A DNA stretch of 33,915 nt from an uncultured Loktanella sp. Lineage in GTDB: Bacteria; Pseudomonadota; Alphaproteobacteria; Rhodobacterales; Rhodobacteraceae. Numbering within the stretch: position 1 is the first letter of the stretch; every line of letters starts with the position of its first letter. The stretch is from contig CAKZNT010000091.1 of the NCBI GenBank assembly GCA_937132065.1, positions 1-33,915 on the forward strand, written 5' to 3'. The translations under genes and the position numbers were made by a program. Below the pieces are notes generated by a model, which did not search any database, was not told the DNA's origin, and saw nothing but the letters and a program-made list of their open reading frames with translations. Of the stretch, positions 7,503 to 15,687 are shown one piece after another.

Positions 7503-8818
7503 GTCCAAAGCCCCGTAATGTCGATTGCGAAAATGTATGCGGCCAGCGGGATTGCAAGCGCGAGTAGCGTCACCTTGGTCATCCGCCCGTTGCCGAAAAT
7601 GGCGGGCGCAAGGGACGGGATGAGGGCCGTGAGCGCAAGGCAGCCAAGGACGGCGGGCCACATTGGGCCGTTCCAGTTTTGCGCGTCAGGGTTCATCGCC
7701 ACGATCACAGCGCGCAAGACGCAGGCGACCCCGACGACAACCCCAAGCCCCGCCACCCGCATGGCGATTGACTGCGCGCTGAGTGCAAGTGCGCAAAGTG
7801 CGGTTGCCATGCCCATAGCGGTGATCCCGTAAAACGAGATCGCGTTTGCTTCGGTTGCATTGCCAAGCGTGAGCCAGCCGAGGCTGATCAAAGCGATGCT
7901 TGCCACCACGTCGAGGTCAGGGAATTTGTCGTGTGATGGTGTGCTGATCCTGCTCCATGTGTGGGCGGCCAGAACGAGGATAGAGAACACGGCGTTCTGG
8001 ATTTCGGTGACGGCGAGCAGCACAAAGATGACGGTGACATAGACCCGTGCGGCGTGATTTGTCAGCCCGAATTTTGGCGCAATCCCTCTGAACGCGATGA
8101 TGCTGCCCGCGAAAAGTGCCGCGAGCCAGAGCAGATCGGGTAGCGGGCTGGCTGCGTGCATCGACAGGAAGATCAGCAGCGCGATGGGCAGGAACAGATT
8201 GTCAAACCCCCGCCAGCTCACCGCCTCGACCAATGTGCCAAATGCGGCGACCATGACCGAAATCACGATGATGTTGACGGGCGGGAACGGTGTCATGAGC
8301 ATCAGGCAGATGGTCGAGATCACGAGCGTGACGGCGAAGAAAACGGTGCTTCCTTCAATGCTTTTCTCGCCCTCTTCGACGGTGAAAAACCTTGTTCCAT
8401 AGCTGCGCCCGACGAGGGCGGCGGTGGCGTCCGCAAGTGTGAGGACCGCAATGGGCAACACGTAGAGGAAGAGCTGGTCTTGCGCCAGAAACAGACATGC
8501 CCCTACCGAGACCGCAAGCAGGAGATCCCCGTAGGACCGTCGCTCGACGCTATGTAGTGTTTTGCCAAGTTTCGAGTTTGGCATCCGCAGCACGAGCATG
8601 ACGGCGATGGTAACCCCGACGAGGAAGTAGACGGGCCAGCGGTCGGGAAAGAGCCACGGCAAGGTGATCGCGTAGATGCCTGTGCCGATGTGCACGAGCT
8701 TGCGTTGCAGCTCTGCGCCGATGTCGTGCCTGTTTGCGAAATGGCGCACGATTGCCATGAGGGCGAGCAGCACCGCGACCGACCCGATGGCAAGCGCAAG
8801 TTGCAATCCGATGCTCAT
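7499..8818 (-). CDS. Polyprenol/phytol/dolichol kinase-like integral membrane protein with extra C-terminal membrane domain
   Basis: A 439-aa polytopic membrane protein. The N-terminal ~210 residues carry the CTP-dependent prenyl-alcohol kinase/CDP-transferase signature: RKLVHIGTG (39-47), LADATAALVG (128-137) and KSIEGS (152-157). These correspond to phytol kinase VTE5, farnesol kinase and dolichol kinase motifs. The family phosphorylates lipid alcohols at the membrane using CTP. The C-terminal ~220 residues add several further hydrophobic segments with no motif I recognise, making it about twice the size of plant-type phytol kinases. Both ends are coupled to neighbours by ATGA overlaps. Within this cluster it may phosphorylate an isoprenoid alcohol; a CDP-transferase role cannot be excluded. 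Confidence 0.82.
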   Translation of the reverse strand: MSIGLQLALAIGSVAVLLALMAIVRHFANRHDIGAELQRKLVHIGTGIYAITLPWLFPDRWPVYFLVGVTIAVMLVLRMPNSKLGKTLHSVERRSYGDLLLAVSVGACLFLAQDQLFLYVLPIAVLTLADATAALVGRSYGTRFFTVEEGEKSIEGSTVFFAVTLVISTICLMLMTPFPPVNIIVISVMVAAFGTLVEAVSWRGFDNLFLPIALLIFLSMHAASPLPDLLWLAALFAGSIIAFRGIAPKFGLTNHAARVYVTVIFVLLAVTEIQNAVFSILVLAAHTWSRISTPSHDKFPDLDVVASIALISLGWLTLGNATEANAISFYGITAMGMATALCALALSAQSIAMRVAGLGVVVGVACVLRAVIVAMNPDAQNWNGPMWPAVLGCLALTALIPSLAPAIFGNGRMTKVTLLALAIPLAAYIFAIDITGLWT

Positions 8819-9915
8819 TTCTTGACCTGTTCAACGACGAAATCAGAGTAAAAGAACGCTTTGTCGATGGCCTTGAGCCTGTCTTCTACCTCTGTCAGCG
8901 TTGTGACCTGATCGGCAAATGCGGGCGGCACGCGCCGTGGCGCCATCATGTTCCAATAGACGAGCCGCGCTTCGGGTGCGGATGCTTTCAGGATTGATCC
9001 ATAGACCTGCGCGAAGACATCAGGCGACATATACTCGAAAATGTCCGAGAGGTTGAACCCGTCCGCCTTTTCACCAGTCGACACGAAGGCCTCGAGGGAA
9101 CCGGGTCGAATATCGAGCCTGTCGAGCCGCGCCTTGATCGTTTCAAAATGTTCGGCCCGCCATGTCATCGGCAGGGCCGCGCCGTGCGTCCCTTTGAGGA
9201 TCCAGTGCAGGTAGGGGTTTTCGGCGGGGTCACAATCAACGGCTGCGTGTTTGATCCGCCGCGCGACGTGCTGTGCGGGGCTACCGTCAACGTGTTCAAA
9301 GAACGCCTTGTCGCGCCCCATCCGCCCCATCACAAACCGCGAAAAGAACGTGTTGAGTAGCAGTCGCCATCGCCATGTGTTGAACCGCTGGTCAAGGAAG
9401 GTTTGGCGCGCGGGTTTGGGCCGCGAAACGAAGGTGTCGTCAAGCGTCTTTCTGGAATGCACGAGGGGCAGGAGGCGGGTGCGGAATATGCGGAAGTAGC
9501 GTTCGAATTTGCCGACCCCGCCTGCGCCGTGTGCGATGACGTTAGGCGCGAGGCCTTGCCAGAATGCGCGGGTTTGGGCATCCAGCGCGCTGGTCGCCTT
9601 GTCCAAAAGCGCGCCGCGCTCTGTGCTGGGGCGTGCGCCCATAAGCGCGAGAAACTCGGGATGGGTCAGGTTTTGAAATGCCCCGATCCGCAGCTTGAGG
9701 CAGGCGATTTGGGCGTCCGACAGGTCGACAACAACGACCTTTGCGGGGTCAAGGGTGAGCATCGCAAGCGCATTGTCGCCCGCCGCGCAGATCGACACCA
9801 AAGTGCCGCCCTGACAGTCGCCAAGTGCTGCCGTAAGCACATCCGCATCCTCCCAAAGCTGGGCATAGCGGATATGTTCAAAGTTCGCTTTGCCAGCGAT
9901 TTCAGCGTTCTGCAT
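8815..9915 (-). CDS. BtaA-like S-adenosylmethionine 3-amino-3-carboxypropyl transferase (DUF3419 family)
   Basis: A 366-aa protein matching the BtaA/DUF3419 family. BtaA moves the 3-amino-3-carboxypropyl group of SAM onto diacylglycerol to form the homoserine ether head of betaine lipids. Visible blocks are YAQLWEDADVL (17-27), the SAM-binding strand and turn SICAAGDNALAML (41-53), VVDLSDAQ (62-69), the basic stretch FVMGRMGRDKAFF, and ISDIFEY-like NLSDIFEYM near the C-terminus. The partner methyltransferase BtaB, needed for the trimethylated betaine head, is not in the window. The start overlaps the end of the dikinase gene by 14 bases and the stop overlaps the kinase-like gene by ATGA. I infer transfer to a lipid or isoprenoid alcohol, but the acceptor is unknown. 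Confidence 0.87.
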   Translation of the reverse strand: MQNAEIAGKANFEHIRYAQLWEDADVLTAALGDCQGGTLVSICAAGDNALAMLTLDPAKVVVVDLSDAQIACLKLRIGAFQNLTHPEFLALMGARPSTERGALLDKATSALDAQTRAFWQGLAPNVIAHGAGGVGKFERYFRIFRTRLLPLVHSRKTLDDTFVSRPKPARQTFLDQRFNTWRWRLLLNTFFSRFVMGRMGRDKAFFEHVDGSPAQHVARRIKHAAVDCDPAENPYLHWILKGTHGAALPMTWRAEHFETIKARLDRLDIRPGSLEAFVSTGEKADGFNLSDIFEYMSPDVFAQVYGSILKASAPEARLVYWNMMAPRRVPPAFADQVTTLTEVEDRLKAIDKAFFYSDFVVEQVKK

Positions 9916-12325
9916 CGACCCTCACTACGTGTCCTGTTGCACCGTCAACGGTGATCATTTCGGCATCTTTGATCCACTGTGTCGCACCCTTCAGCCCGAC
10001 AACGCAAGGGATGCCCAATTCGCGCGCGACGATTGCGGAGTGCGACAAAAGCGAGCCGCGCTCTACGACGATTGCGGAAGCGTTGCAGAATACGGCGATC
10101 CACCCGGGGTCTGTGTGGCTTGCGACAAGGATGTCACCAGCGGCAAGCGATTGAGTGCGCGGGTCACGAATAACGCGCGCGCGCGCCGTGACAACGCCCG
10201 CCGAGCACCCTGTTGCGGATTGCGCGGCGGCGGTGTCTTGCGCGGTAGTCTTAGTGTCCCAGACGGGCGCGATTGCGGGGCCGCGCAACTCGATCCGTTC
10301 GGGTGGGTCGGGTCGTTTCGCGCCCGCCTCATCCTCGGCTTTCCGGATCGCCACAAGCGCCTTGAGGTCGGGTGACAGCCCGTAGCCCTCTACCGCGCCA
10401 AGCACCTCTTGTGTCGTTAGATAAAACACATCGCGCGGCGCCGCGAGCAGACCACGGGCCGCAAACTCGCGCCCGAGTGCGCGGAAAACACGGCGGGTGT
10501 AGCCAAAGATACGCGTTCGCTCGAAGCGCAGGTTTTCACGGTCGCGCACCCGCGATTTTGTCCAAGTGATCAGCCATGTTGCGACCATGCGCTTGATCGG
10601 CTGCTTGGGAAAATAGCTGTGCCAGTCAATGTCGGCGCGGCTATGTTCGGGGGCTGTGCCACGGGTCGCGCTTGCGGCAATCGCTTGCAGCAGGCTGGAT
10701 GGATCATCGCTTAGCGGGATGCTCTCGAGCTTAAGCTCCTGAGTGCAGCGATCACCGAATTTATCGAGGTAGGATTGCACCTCGGCGGCAATATCGGGGT
10801 GACTTTCAAGTGCGGACAGCCCGTGATTACGCAAGGCGTCAGCCAGCCCTGCCTGCGCCACAAGCCGCCCCATTTTACCGATCCGCTGCGCGGGTTCTGC
10901 CGAGACGATATCGCCTTGCCCGATCATGACGGTGTTGTGCAATTGCAGCCCGTCTTCCCCGAGCCATTTTTCCATCAAATTGCGCGATGCCCCAAAGGCG
11001 ATCATGCAAAGAAAGTCGTTGACCAGCGGCGCATCCCAACGGTCAAGCAGGGTGCTTTCGATCCTGCGGTATTCAGCGGCGAGGGCGGTCGGCGTGGCTG
11101 TATTCGTGTCAAACCCGCTATAGAGTGCCGCATTGAGGCGGTCGTAAAACCGCGCCCGCGTGCGGGGCAATTTGATCGCCTGATAGAGCAGCCCACCGCC
11201 CACGCGCACAAGCTTGAGGTATTCTTTGATGCGCCCCAGCCCCTTTGCTGGCGGCGGCCCGATTGTATCGGTCACCTCTGCGGGCATGGGCGTGTCGACC
11301 CCCATCATGGTTTCCATATAGGTCCGGTTCAGCGAAAATCCGGGCAAGAGCGCGAGCGCGCGATACCAGTTTACCAAGTTGTAATAGACCCGCCCGTCGA
11401 TCCGCCCGAGCATGTTGCCAAACACGGCTGCATTCGCGTCAATGGTCGTGTCGGGCACGCCAAGCAGCGCGACAAATGCGCGGTAGACGCGGGTATAGAC
11501 ATGCACGGCGAACGAATAGGTCAGGGGGCTGACCATGCCCGGATAGCTTTCGACGATATTGGAGTTGTCAAAGATTGTCAGGGCGCTGTCGGGCTGTGCA
11601 GCGGGCAAGAGCGGCGTGGTGATCGGGCGGGATTGCAAGACATGCAGCCCATCGCCGTCAATCGCCCACTCGATGTCTTGTGGCGCACCGAATGCGGTCT
11701 CTACTTTGCGGGCAAGGGCGGCGATATCTTCCGCTTGGGCTTTGGTCAAAACTTGCGGCTTTGCGGGGCCAGTGGTGGTTGCGTCAACGGCCCAGTCTTC
11801 TCCGTCGTCTTCGCCAGAAACCAGCCGCTCCCCAAGCCCGTTGATCGCCGAGATCACGACCCGCCCGCGCTGTCCTGTTACGGGGTCTGCGGAGAATGCG
11901 ACCCCTGCACATGTGGCGTCGATCATGCATTGCACGATGACGGCTGGCCCTTCGGCCTCCCCGCCGGATTTGACCGCGCGGTAGGTCGCGACCGTCTCGG
12001 AAAACCCTGATTGATAGACCTGCTTTGCGGCTTTCCAGACGTCGTTTGCGCGGACGTTCAAGAGGGTATCGAACTGGCCTGCGTGGCTATGTTCTGCCCC
12101 GTCTTCTTGGCGCGCGGAACTTCGCACCGCGAATGGGCCTGCGCCAAGTGTTGCCAGCGCGGCCTTGAGGTCGCTCGGCGCTTTGGCTTGCGCAAAGGCA
12201 TCAACGCCGATCACAAAGAAGCGTGGCGGATGAAAGCCCGCGCCCGCAAGTCGCGCAAGCGCGGCTGCTTTGCCGCCGACAATTTGCACGTTGGTTGCAT
12301 CGGATTGCATGACGATAAAGGACAT
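9902..12325 (-). CDS. PEP-synthase / rifampin-phosphotransferase-like dikinase
   Basis: An 807-aa protein with three parts. Residues 1-240 are an ATP-grasp domain of the pyruvate-phosphate dikinase type (GGKAAALARL at 18-27, FAVRSSARQEDG at 65-76, GVAFSADPVTG at 141-151, DIEWAIDG at 217-224). Residues about 240-690 are a helical middle domain starting DNSNIVESYPG. The C-terminal ~80 residues form the swivelling phosphohistidine domain with GSLLSHSAIVARELGIPCVVG-type signature and the likely phospho-accepting His762. The order is that of rifampin phosphotransferases; a PEP-synthase-type pyruvate/PEP barrel at the C-terminus is absent. The enzyme may therefore phosphorylate a hydroxyl on a substrate bound by the middle domain. 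The ATG at 12325 shares its A with the preceding TGA (TGATG). Confidence 0.85.
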   Translation of the reverse strand: MSFIVMQSDATNVQIVGGKAAALARLAGAGFHPPRFFVIGVDAFAQAKAPSDLKAALATLGAGPFAVRSSARQEDGAEHSHAGQFDTLLNVRANDVWKAAKQVYQSGFSETVATYRAVKSGGEAEGPAVIVQCMIDATCAGVAFSADPVTGQRGRVVISAINGLGERLVSGEDDGEDWAVDATTTGPAKPQVLTKAQAEDIAALARKVETAFGAPQDIEWAIDGDGLHVLQSRPITTPLLPAAQPDSALTIFDNSNIVESYPGMVSPLTYSFAVHVYTRVYRAFVALLGVPDTTIDANAAVFGNMLGRIDGRVYYNLVNWYRALALLPGFSLNRTYMETMMGVDTPMPAEVTDTIGPPPAKGLGRIKEYLKLVRVGGGLLYQAIKLPRTRARFYDRLNAALYSGFDTNTATPTALAAEYRRIESTLLDRWDAPLVNDFLCMIAFGASRNLMEKWLGEDGLQLHNTVMIGQGDIVSAEPAQRIGKMGRLVAQAGLADALRNHGLSALESHPDIAAEVQSYLDKFGDRCTQELKLESIPLSDDPSSLLQAIAASATRGTAPEHSRADIDWHSYFPKQPIKRMVATWLITWTKSRVRDRENLRFERTRIFGYTRRVFRALGREFAARGLLAAPRDVFYLTTQEVLGAVEGYGLSPDLKALVAIRKAEDEAGAKRPDPPERIELRGPAIAPVWDTKTTAQDTAAAQSATGCSAGVVTARARVIRDPRTQSLAAGDILVASHTDPGWIAVFCNASAIVVERGSLLSHSAIVARELGIPCVVGLKGATQWIKDAEMITVDGATGHVVRVDAER

Positions 12326-13230
12326 CAGATTACTCTCGAAATTACGGGCACGAACCCGGCGATGCCGTAGCATGCAAAGACCCAAAGCCCTGCGATCGTG
12401 TCCATCTGCTTTTCGGCTTTTGGCGTTGGGGCGTTGTGGTAATCACGTGCCCGCTTGAGGCAGGCTGCCGCTCCGATCCCGCCAAGGATCACGCTCCACC
12501 AGAGCGCGCCAGTTGCGAACCCGACCCCGATCAACAGCCCATAGGACAGGCCGACGCAGCCCACCCAGATGCGCGCCGCCTTTTGTGGCCCCCATAGTGC
12601 GGAATAGGTATCGACCCCCGCGATTTCGCTGTCTGGCGCCCAGAGCTTGCGCCCGATTTCAAGGACGCAACCGTTGACGAACGAGAGTGCCAGAAACAGG
12701 CCAAGCCCAGCCGCCGCGCCGCTATAGGGCATCCATTCGATGCCTGTCAGGAGAAGGTCGATCAGCGGCATGATCGCCATGTGGCTCAACAGATAGAGGA
12801 TCGGACGCGCCTTGAGCCAGTCGGGCGCGCCGAATTCGAGGGTCATTGCCGCGAGCCAGATCCAGACCAGCGCAAGCAGCCAGAGCACAGGCGGATGCCA
12901 CCCCCACGCAATGATCACCGTGAGGGGCATCGAGATGATCCCAAGCGTGATGATCTGGCGCAGGCTGACGAGGCCGCGCGGGATTGGCCGCTCGGGGCGA
13001 TATCGCCTGTCGTCGTCGTGATCTTTGTATTCGTCACACACGCGCATCTGGAAGAAGAGCAGCATCGCAATGGCGAAGCCCGCGACAAACCCGCCAAATG
13101 CCGGCAATGGACGGTCCGCAAGAATCGCCGATACGCAGATGCTTGCGGAAGAGAACACCGCCAAAAGCGGCCCCGTCTTTGCAAGCGGAAACCGTTCTTT
13201 CTGATAGGTCCAGAGGGCAGTGAGGGTCAT
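12325..13230 (-). CDS. UbiA-family prenyltransferase
   Basis: A 301-aa integral membrane protein with about eight to nine hydrophobic helices. The first Asp-rich motif is DEYKDHDDD (66-74), followed by RPERPIPRG (78-86), closely matching the NDxxDxxxDxxxRPxRPIPxG signature of UbiA enzymes. A second, less canonical acidic block PDSEIAGVDTYS (199-210) follows GRK. UbiA enzymes transfer a prenyl group from a diphosphate to an aromatic or lipid acceptor in the membrane. ATG 13230 is chosen over a longer frame because it forms an ATGA overlap with the HMG-CoA reductase stop and because the upstream extension is unlike the family. Acceptor and prenyl length are unknown; the association with a BtaA-like and a prenyl-alcohol kinase-like protein is unusual for ubiquinone or heme pathways. 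Confidence 0.9.
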   Translation of the reverse strand: MTLTALWTYQKERFPLAKTGPLLAVFSSASICVSAILADRPLPAFGGFVAGFAIAMLLFFQMRVCDEYKDHDDDRRYRPERPIPRGLVSLRQIITLGIISMPLTVIIAWGWHPPVLWLLALVWIWLAAMTLEFGAPDWLKARPILYLLSHMAIMPLIDLLLTGIEWMPYSGAAAGLGLFLALSFVNGCVLEIGRKLWAPDSEIAGVDTYSALWGPQKAARIWVGCVGLSYGLLIGVGFATGALWWSVILGGIGAAACLKRARDYHNAPTPKAEKQMDTIAGLWVFACYGIAGFVPVISRVI

Positions 13231-14492
13231 CGGTGGCGCGCCAGATTTTCGTGGGCGCGGGTAAAGTGACCTGCGGCGATGGCGGCGACAATCGAGATTT
13301 CCCCGCAGAGGCAAGTGGCGGCAGCGACCTCGGCGAGCGCGGATGCCTTGCCCGCCCCCTTCAGCCCCAGAATGTTGAGCCCAGCGGACTGGCTTGGCAG
13401 GGACGTGCCCCCGCCAACGGACCCAACAAGGATGTTTGGCATGGTGACCGAGCAGTAAAGATCGTCGCCGCGTGCCTCCATGCGGGTGATGCCGATCGCG
13501 CTTTCGGCCACGCAGGCGGCGTCTTGTCCTGTGGCGATGTAGAACGCGGCGAGCCCGTTGGCGAAATGCGCCTGCGCCCCGAGTTGCCCTGACAAATGCG
13601 AACCAAGGTTGGCGACTTGCCCATAGTCAAGCATGGCCTGCACCGATGTGCCGAGTGTTTTCTCGACAACGGCGGCGGGCAGGGTGACGGAGGCGCTTAC
13701 CTTGCGGCCCCGTCCGGTGACAAGCCCGAGGAACGATGCCTTTTTGTCGCCCGAAAAGTTACCCTCGATATACCAAGCCTGAAAGCGCACGGTGCAGCGG
13801 GCCACGATGTCCTCGCACAGCGCATTGGTGGCGATGGTCACCATGTTTTGCCCCGCCGCATCGCCCGTGGTGTAGCGACAGATCAGAAACACCACGTTGT
13901 TGTCGATGATCGGTTCAACCGAAGCCAGTTTGCCGAAGCGCGTTGTCGCCTCTGCGGCGGTTTTCAGGGCGTCGATCTCGGTGACGACCCACTCTACGAA
14001 CCGCCCCGCGTCAAGCAGGCTGTCAAAGACAAAAGCGGGTGTGCGGATCACGCCTTCATACAAAAGCGCGGTGCTGATGCCGCCCGACTTGGTGGCCGCA
14101 TATGCCCCCCGCGCGTAAGACGCCACAAGCGCGGCCTCGGTTGTGGCCATTGGCACGTGATAGTCGCCCTGCGCATTAAGCCCGTTGATCCGTAGGGGTC
14201 CGATGATCCCGACCGGCATTTTCACAGTGCCGATAAAGTTCTCGATATTGGCGCTAAACTGGTCGGGGTTTTCCATGGTGATCGGATCGGCGAGCGCGTC
14301 TTGATCAGCCCGCGAGGCGGTTTCTGTCAGCCGCGCCCAGTATTTTGCAACCGAGGATTTCGTGGCATTCCGCACGGGGCGCAATGTGGTGAAATCGGCG
14401 TCACTTGGCAACATCCGCGCCGCTGGTGTCTCGCCCTCGAACCGCGCGCGCGCTTTCTTGAGCATTTCGATGACGTGCATGGGAATAATCAA
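13227..14492 (-). CDS. Class I hydroxymethylglutaryl-CoA reductase, first gene of the seven-gene operon
   Basis: A 421-aa enzyme reducing HMG-CoA to mevalonate with NAD(P)H. It is class I (eukaryotic/archaeal) type rather than the class II type of most mevalonate-using bacteria: ENFIG (84-88), MPVGIIGPL (92-100), the catalytic Glu119 in MATTEAALV, GDAAGQNMV (210-218), the catalytic Lys in GDKKAS (248-253) then TGRGRKV, Asp324 in TGQDAA, and the C-terminal His414 in GHFTRAHENL. No transmembrane anchor is present. The start is probably the TTG at 14492, which has GGAG 7 bases upstream; an ATG at 14480 (MHVIEML) is an alternative without a good ribosome site. No other mevalonate-pathway gene is in the window, and the group normally makes isoprenoids by the MEP route, so transfer from elsewhere is likely. 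Confidence 0.95.
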   Translation of the reverse strand: MIIPMHVIEMLKKARARFEGETPAARMLPSDADFTTLRPVRNATKSSVAKYWARLTETASRADQDALADPITMENPDQFSANIENFIGTVKMPVGIIGPLRINGLNAQGDYHVPMATTEAALVASYARGAYAATKSGGISTALLYEGVIRTPAFVFDSLLDAGRFVEWVVTEIDALKTAAEATTRFGKLASVEPIIDNNVVFLICRYTTGDAAGQNMVTIATNALCEDIVARCTVRFQAWYIEGNFSGDKKASFLGLVTGRGRKVSASVTLPAAVVEKTLGTSVQAMLDYGQVANLGSHLSGQLGAQAHFANGLAAFYIATGQDAACVAESAIGITRMEARGDDLYCSVTMPNILVGSVGGGTSLPSQSAGLNILGLKGAGKASALAEVAAATCLCGEISIVAAIAAGHFTRAHENLARHR

Positions 14493-14568
14493 TTCAGGAC
14501 TCCGGCTTTACTTTTTACGCGCTACCCCCACAACATGTCCAAACTAAGCCAAAGCGCAAGGAAAACCG
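14493..14568. promoter_or_regulatory. Divergent promoter region between HMG-CoA reductase and sulfotransferase
   Basis: These 76 bases must hold the promoter of the seven-gene minus-strand operon and that of the sulfotransferase-P450 pair. I see no convincing -35/-10 pair and no strong palindrome in it. The shared short region makes joint regulation of the two transcripts likely, which is inference. Confidence 0.5.
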
Positions 14569-15687
14569 ATGGCCCCGAAATTGAAACATCGCTGGAGTGT
14601 CGGGCATAACTACCTGACGGGCATCACTTTTGGCGCGTGGTGCAAGCTGCTGGCCCAGAACAGGTTTCGCATTTCGCCTGCCTATTTCCACCGCGCGGCG
14701 TTTATCACGGTGGCCAGTGTGATGAATTCGGTCTTTGCGGGGATCGAGACCATGCGGTTTGGCAAGGCGATCACGCAGTCGCAAATCACCCGCCCTCCGC
14801 TCTTTGTGTTGGGGCATTGGCGCAGTGGAACCACGTTTTTACACGAGTTGCTGGCCCAAGACACCGCGCAGTTTCAGTTTCCCAATACCTATCAGGTCGT
14901 GAACCCCTATACGTTTTTGACGACCGAGGCCGTGTCGACGCGGGCGTTCAAATGGATGCTGCCGCAGACCCGCCCGATGGATAACATGGCGTTGAAATTC
15001 ACCTCTCCGCAAGAGGACGAATTTGCGCCGCTCTTGATGACGCTGAAGTCGGTTTACCTAGGTGTCAGCTTTCCCGAGGCCACCGCGCATTACGACCGCT
15101 ACATGACGTTTCGCGATGTGGATCGCGTTGAGGTCGAGACATGGAAGGCCGCATTCCTGCGGTTCTGCAAGAAGCTGTCGCTGCATGACAAGCGGGCGTT
15201 GTTGATAAAATCACCGCCCCATACCGCGCGTATCCGCACCATCCTCGAGATGTTTCCTGATGCCCGCTTTGTCCATATCCACCGCGATCCTTATGCCGTT
15301 TTCCAATCGCAGCGCCATTTCTTTGATACGGCGGGCTGGTATACCTATTTGCAAAAGCCTGATCTGGCGGCCGTCGAGGAGGGAATGATCAACCGCCATG
15401 AAACCATGTATGATGCGTTTTACGAAGACCTGCCGTTGATCCCGAAGGGGCGCATCCACGAGGTCCGATATGATGATCTCAAGGCCGATCCTGCGGGTGA
15501 GATCGCCAAGATATATGACCAGTTATCCCTTGATGGCTATGCGCAGTTTGCGCCGGTTCTGGAAGGTTATGTCGATAGCTTGCGCGGCTATCAGGTAAAC
15601 AGGTTTTCGACGCTTGATGATCCGACAAAGGCGATGGTTGCCGCACGCTGGGCGCGCAGCTTTGAAAAAGGTGGCTATCGGAAATGA
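14569..15687 (+). CDS. PAPS-dependent sulfotransferase family protein
   Basis: A 372-aa sulfotransferase. The 5'-phosphosulfate-binding loop is GHWRSGTTFLHELL (82-95) and the 3'-phosphate-binding block is HRDPYAVFQS (238-247), both as in PAPS-using enzymes. KSPPHT (214-219) precedes the second block as in bacterial members. No signal peptide is evident. It starts 76 bases from the HMG-CoA reductase start on the opposite strand, and its TGA overlaps the ATG of the P450 gene (ATGA), so the two are co-translated. It probably sulfates a hydroxyl, perhaps one introduced by the P450 or present in the product of the divergent operon; the acceptor is inference. Confidence 0.88.
   Translation: MAPKLKHRWSVGHNYLTGITFGAWCKLLAQNRFRISPAYFHRAAFITVASVMNSVFAGIETMRFGKAITQSQITRPPLFVLGHWRSGTTFLHELLAQDTAQFQFPNTYQVVNPYTFLTTEAVSTRAFKWMLPQTRPMDNMALKFTSPQEDEFAPLLMTLKSVYLGVSFPEATAHYDRYMTFRDVDRVEVETWKAAFLRFCKKLSLHDKRALLIKSPPHTARIRTILEMFPDARFVHIHRDPYAVFQSQRHFFDTAGWYTYLQKPDLAAVEEGMINRHETMYDAFYEDLPLIPKGRIHEVRYDDLKADPAGEIAKIYDQLSLDGYAQFAPVLEGYVDSLRGYQVNRFSTLDDPTKAMVAARWARSFEKGGYRK

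Noticed and set aside
10775..12010. A 411-codon plus-strand frame
   Set aside because: Lies entirely antisense to the dikinase gene, has no domain and no start context; shadow frame.
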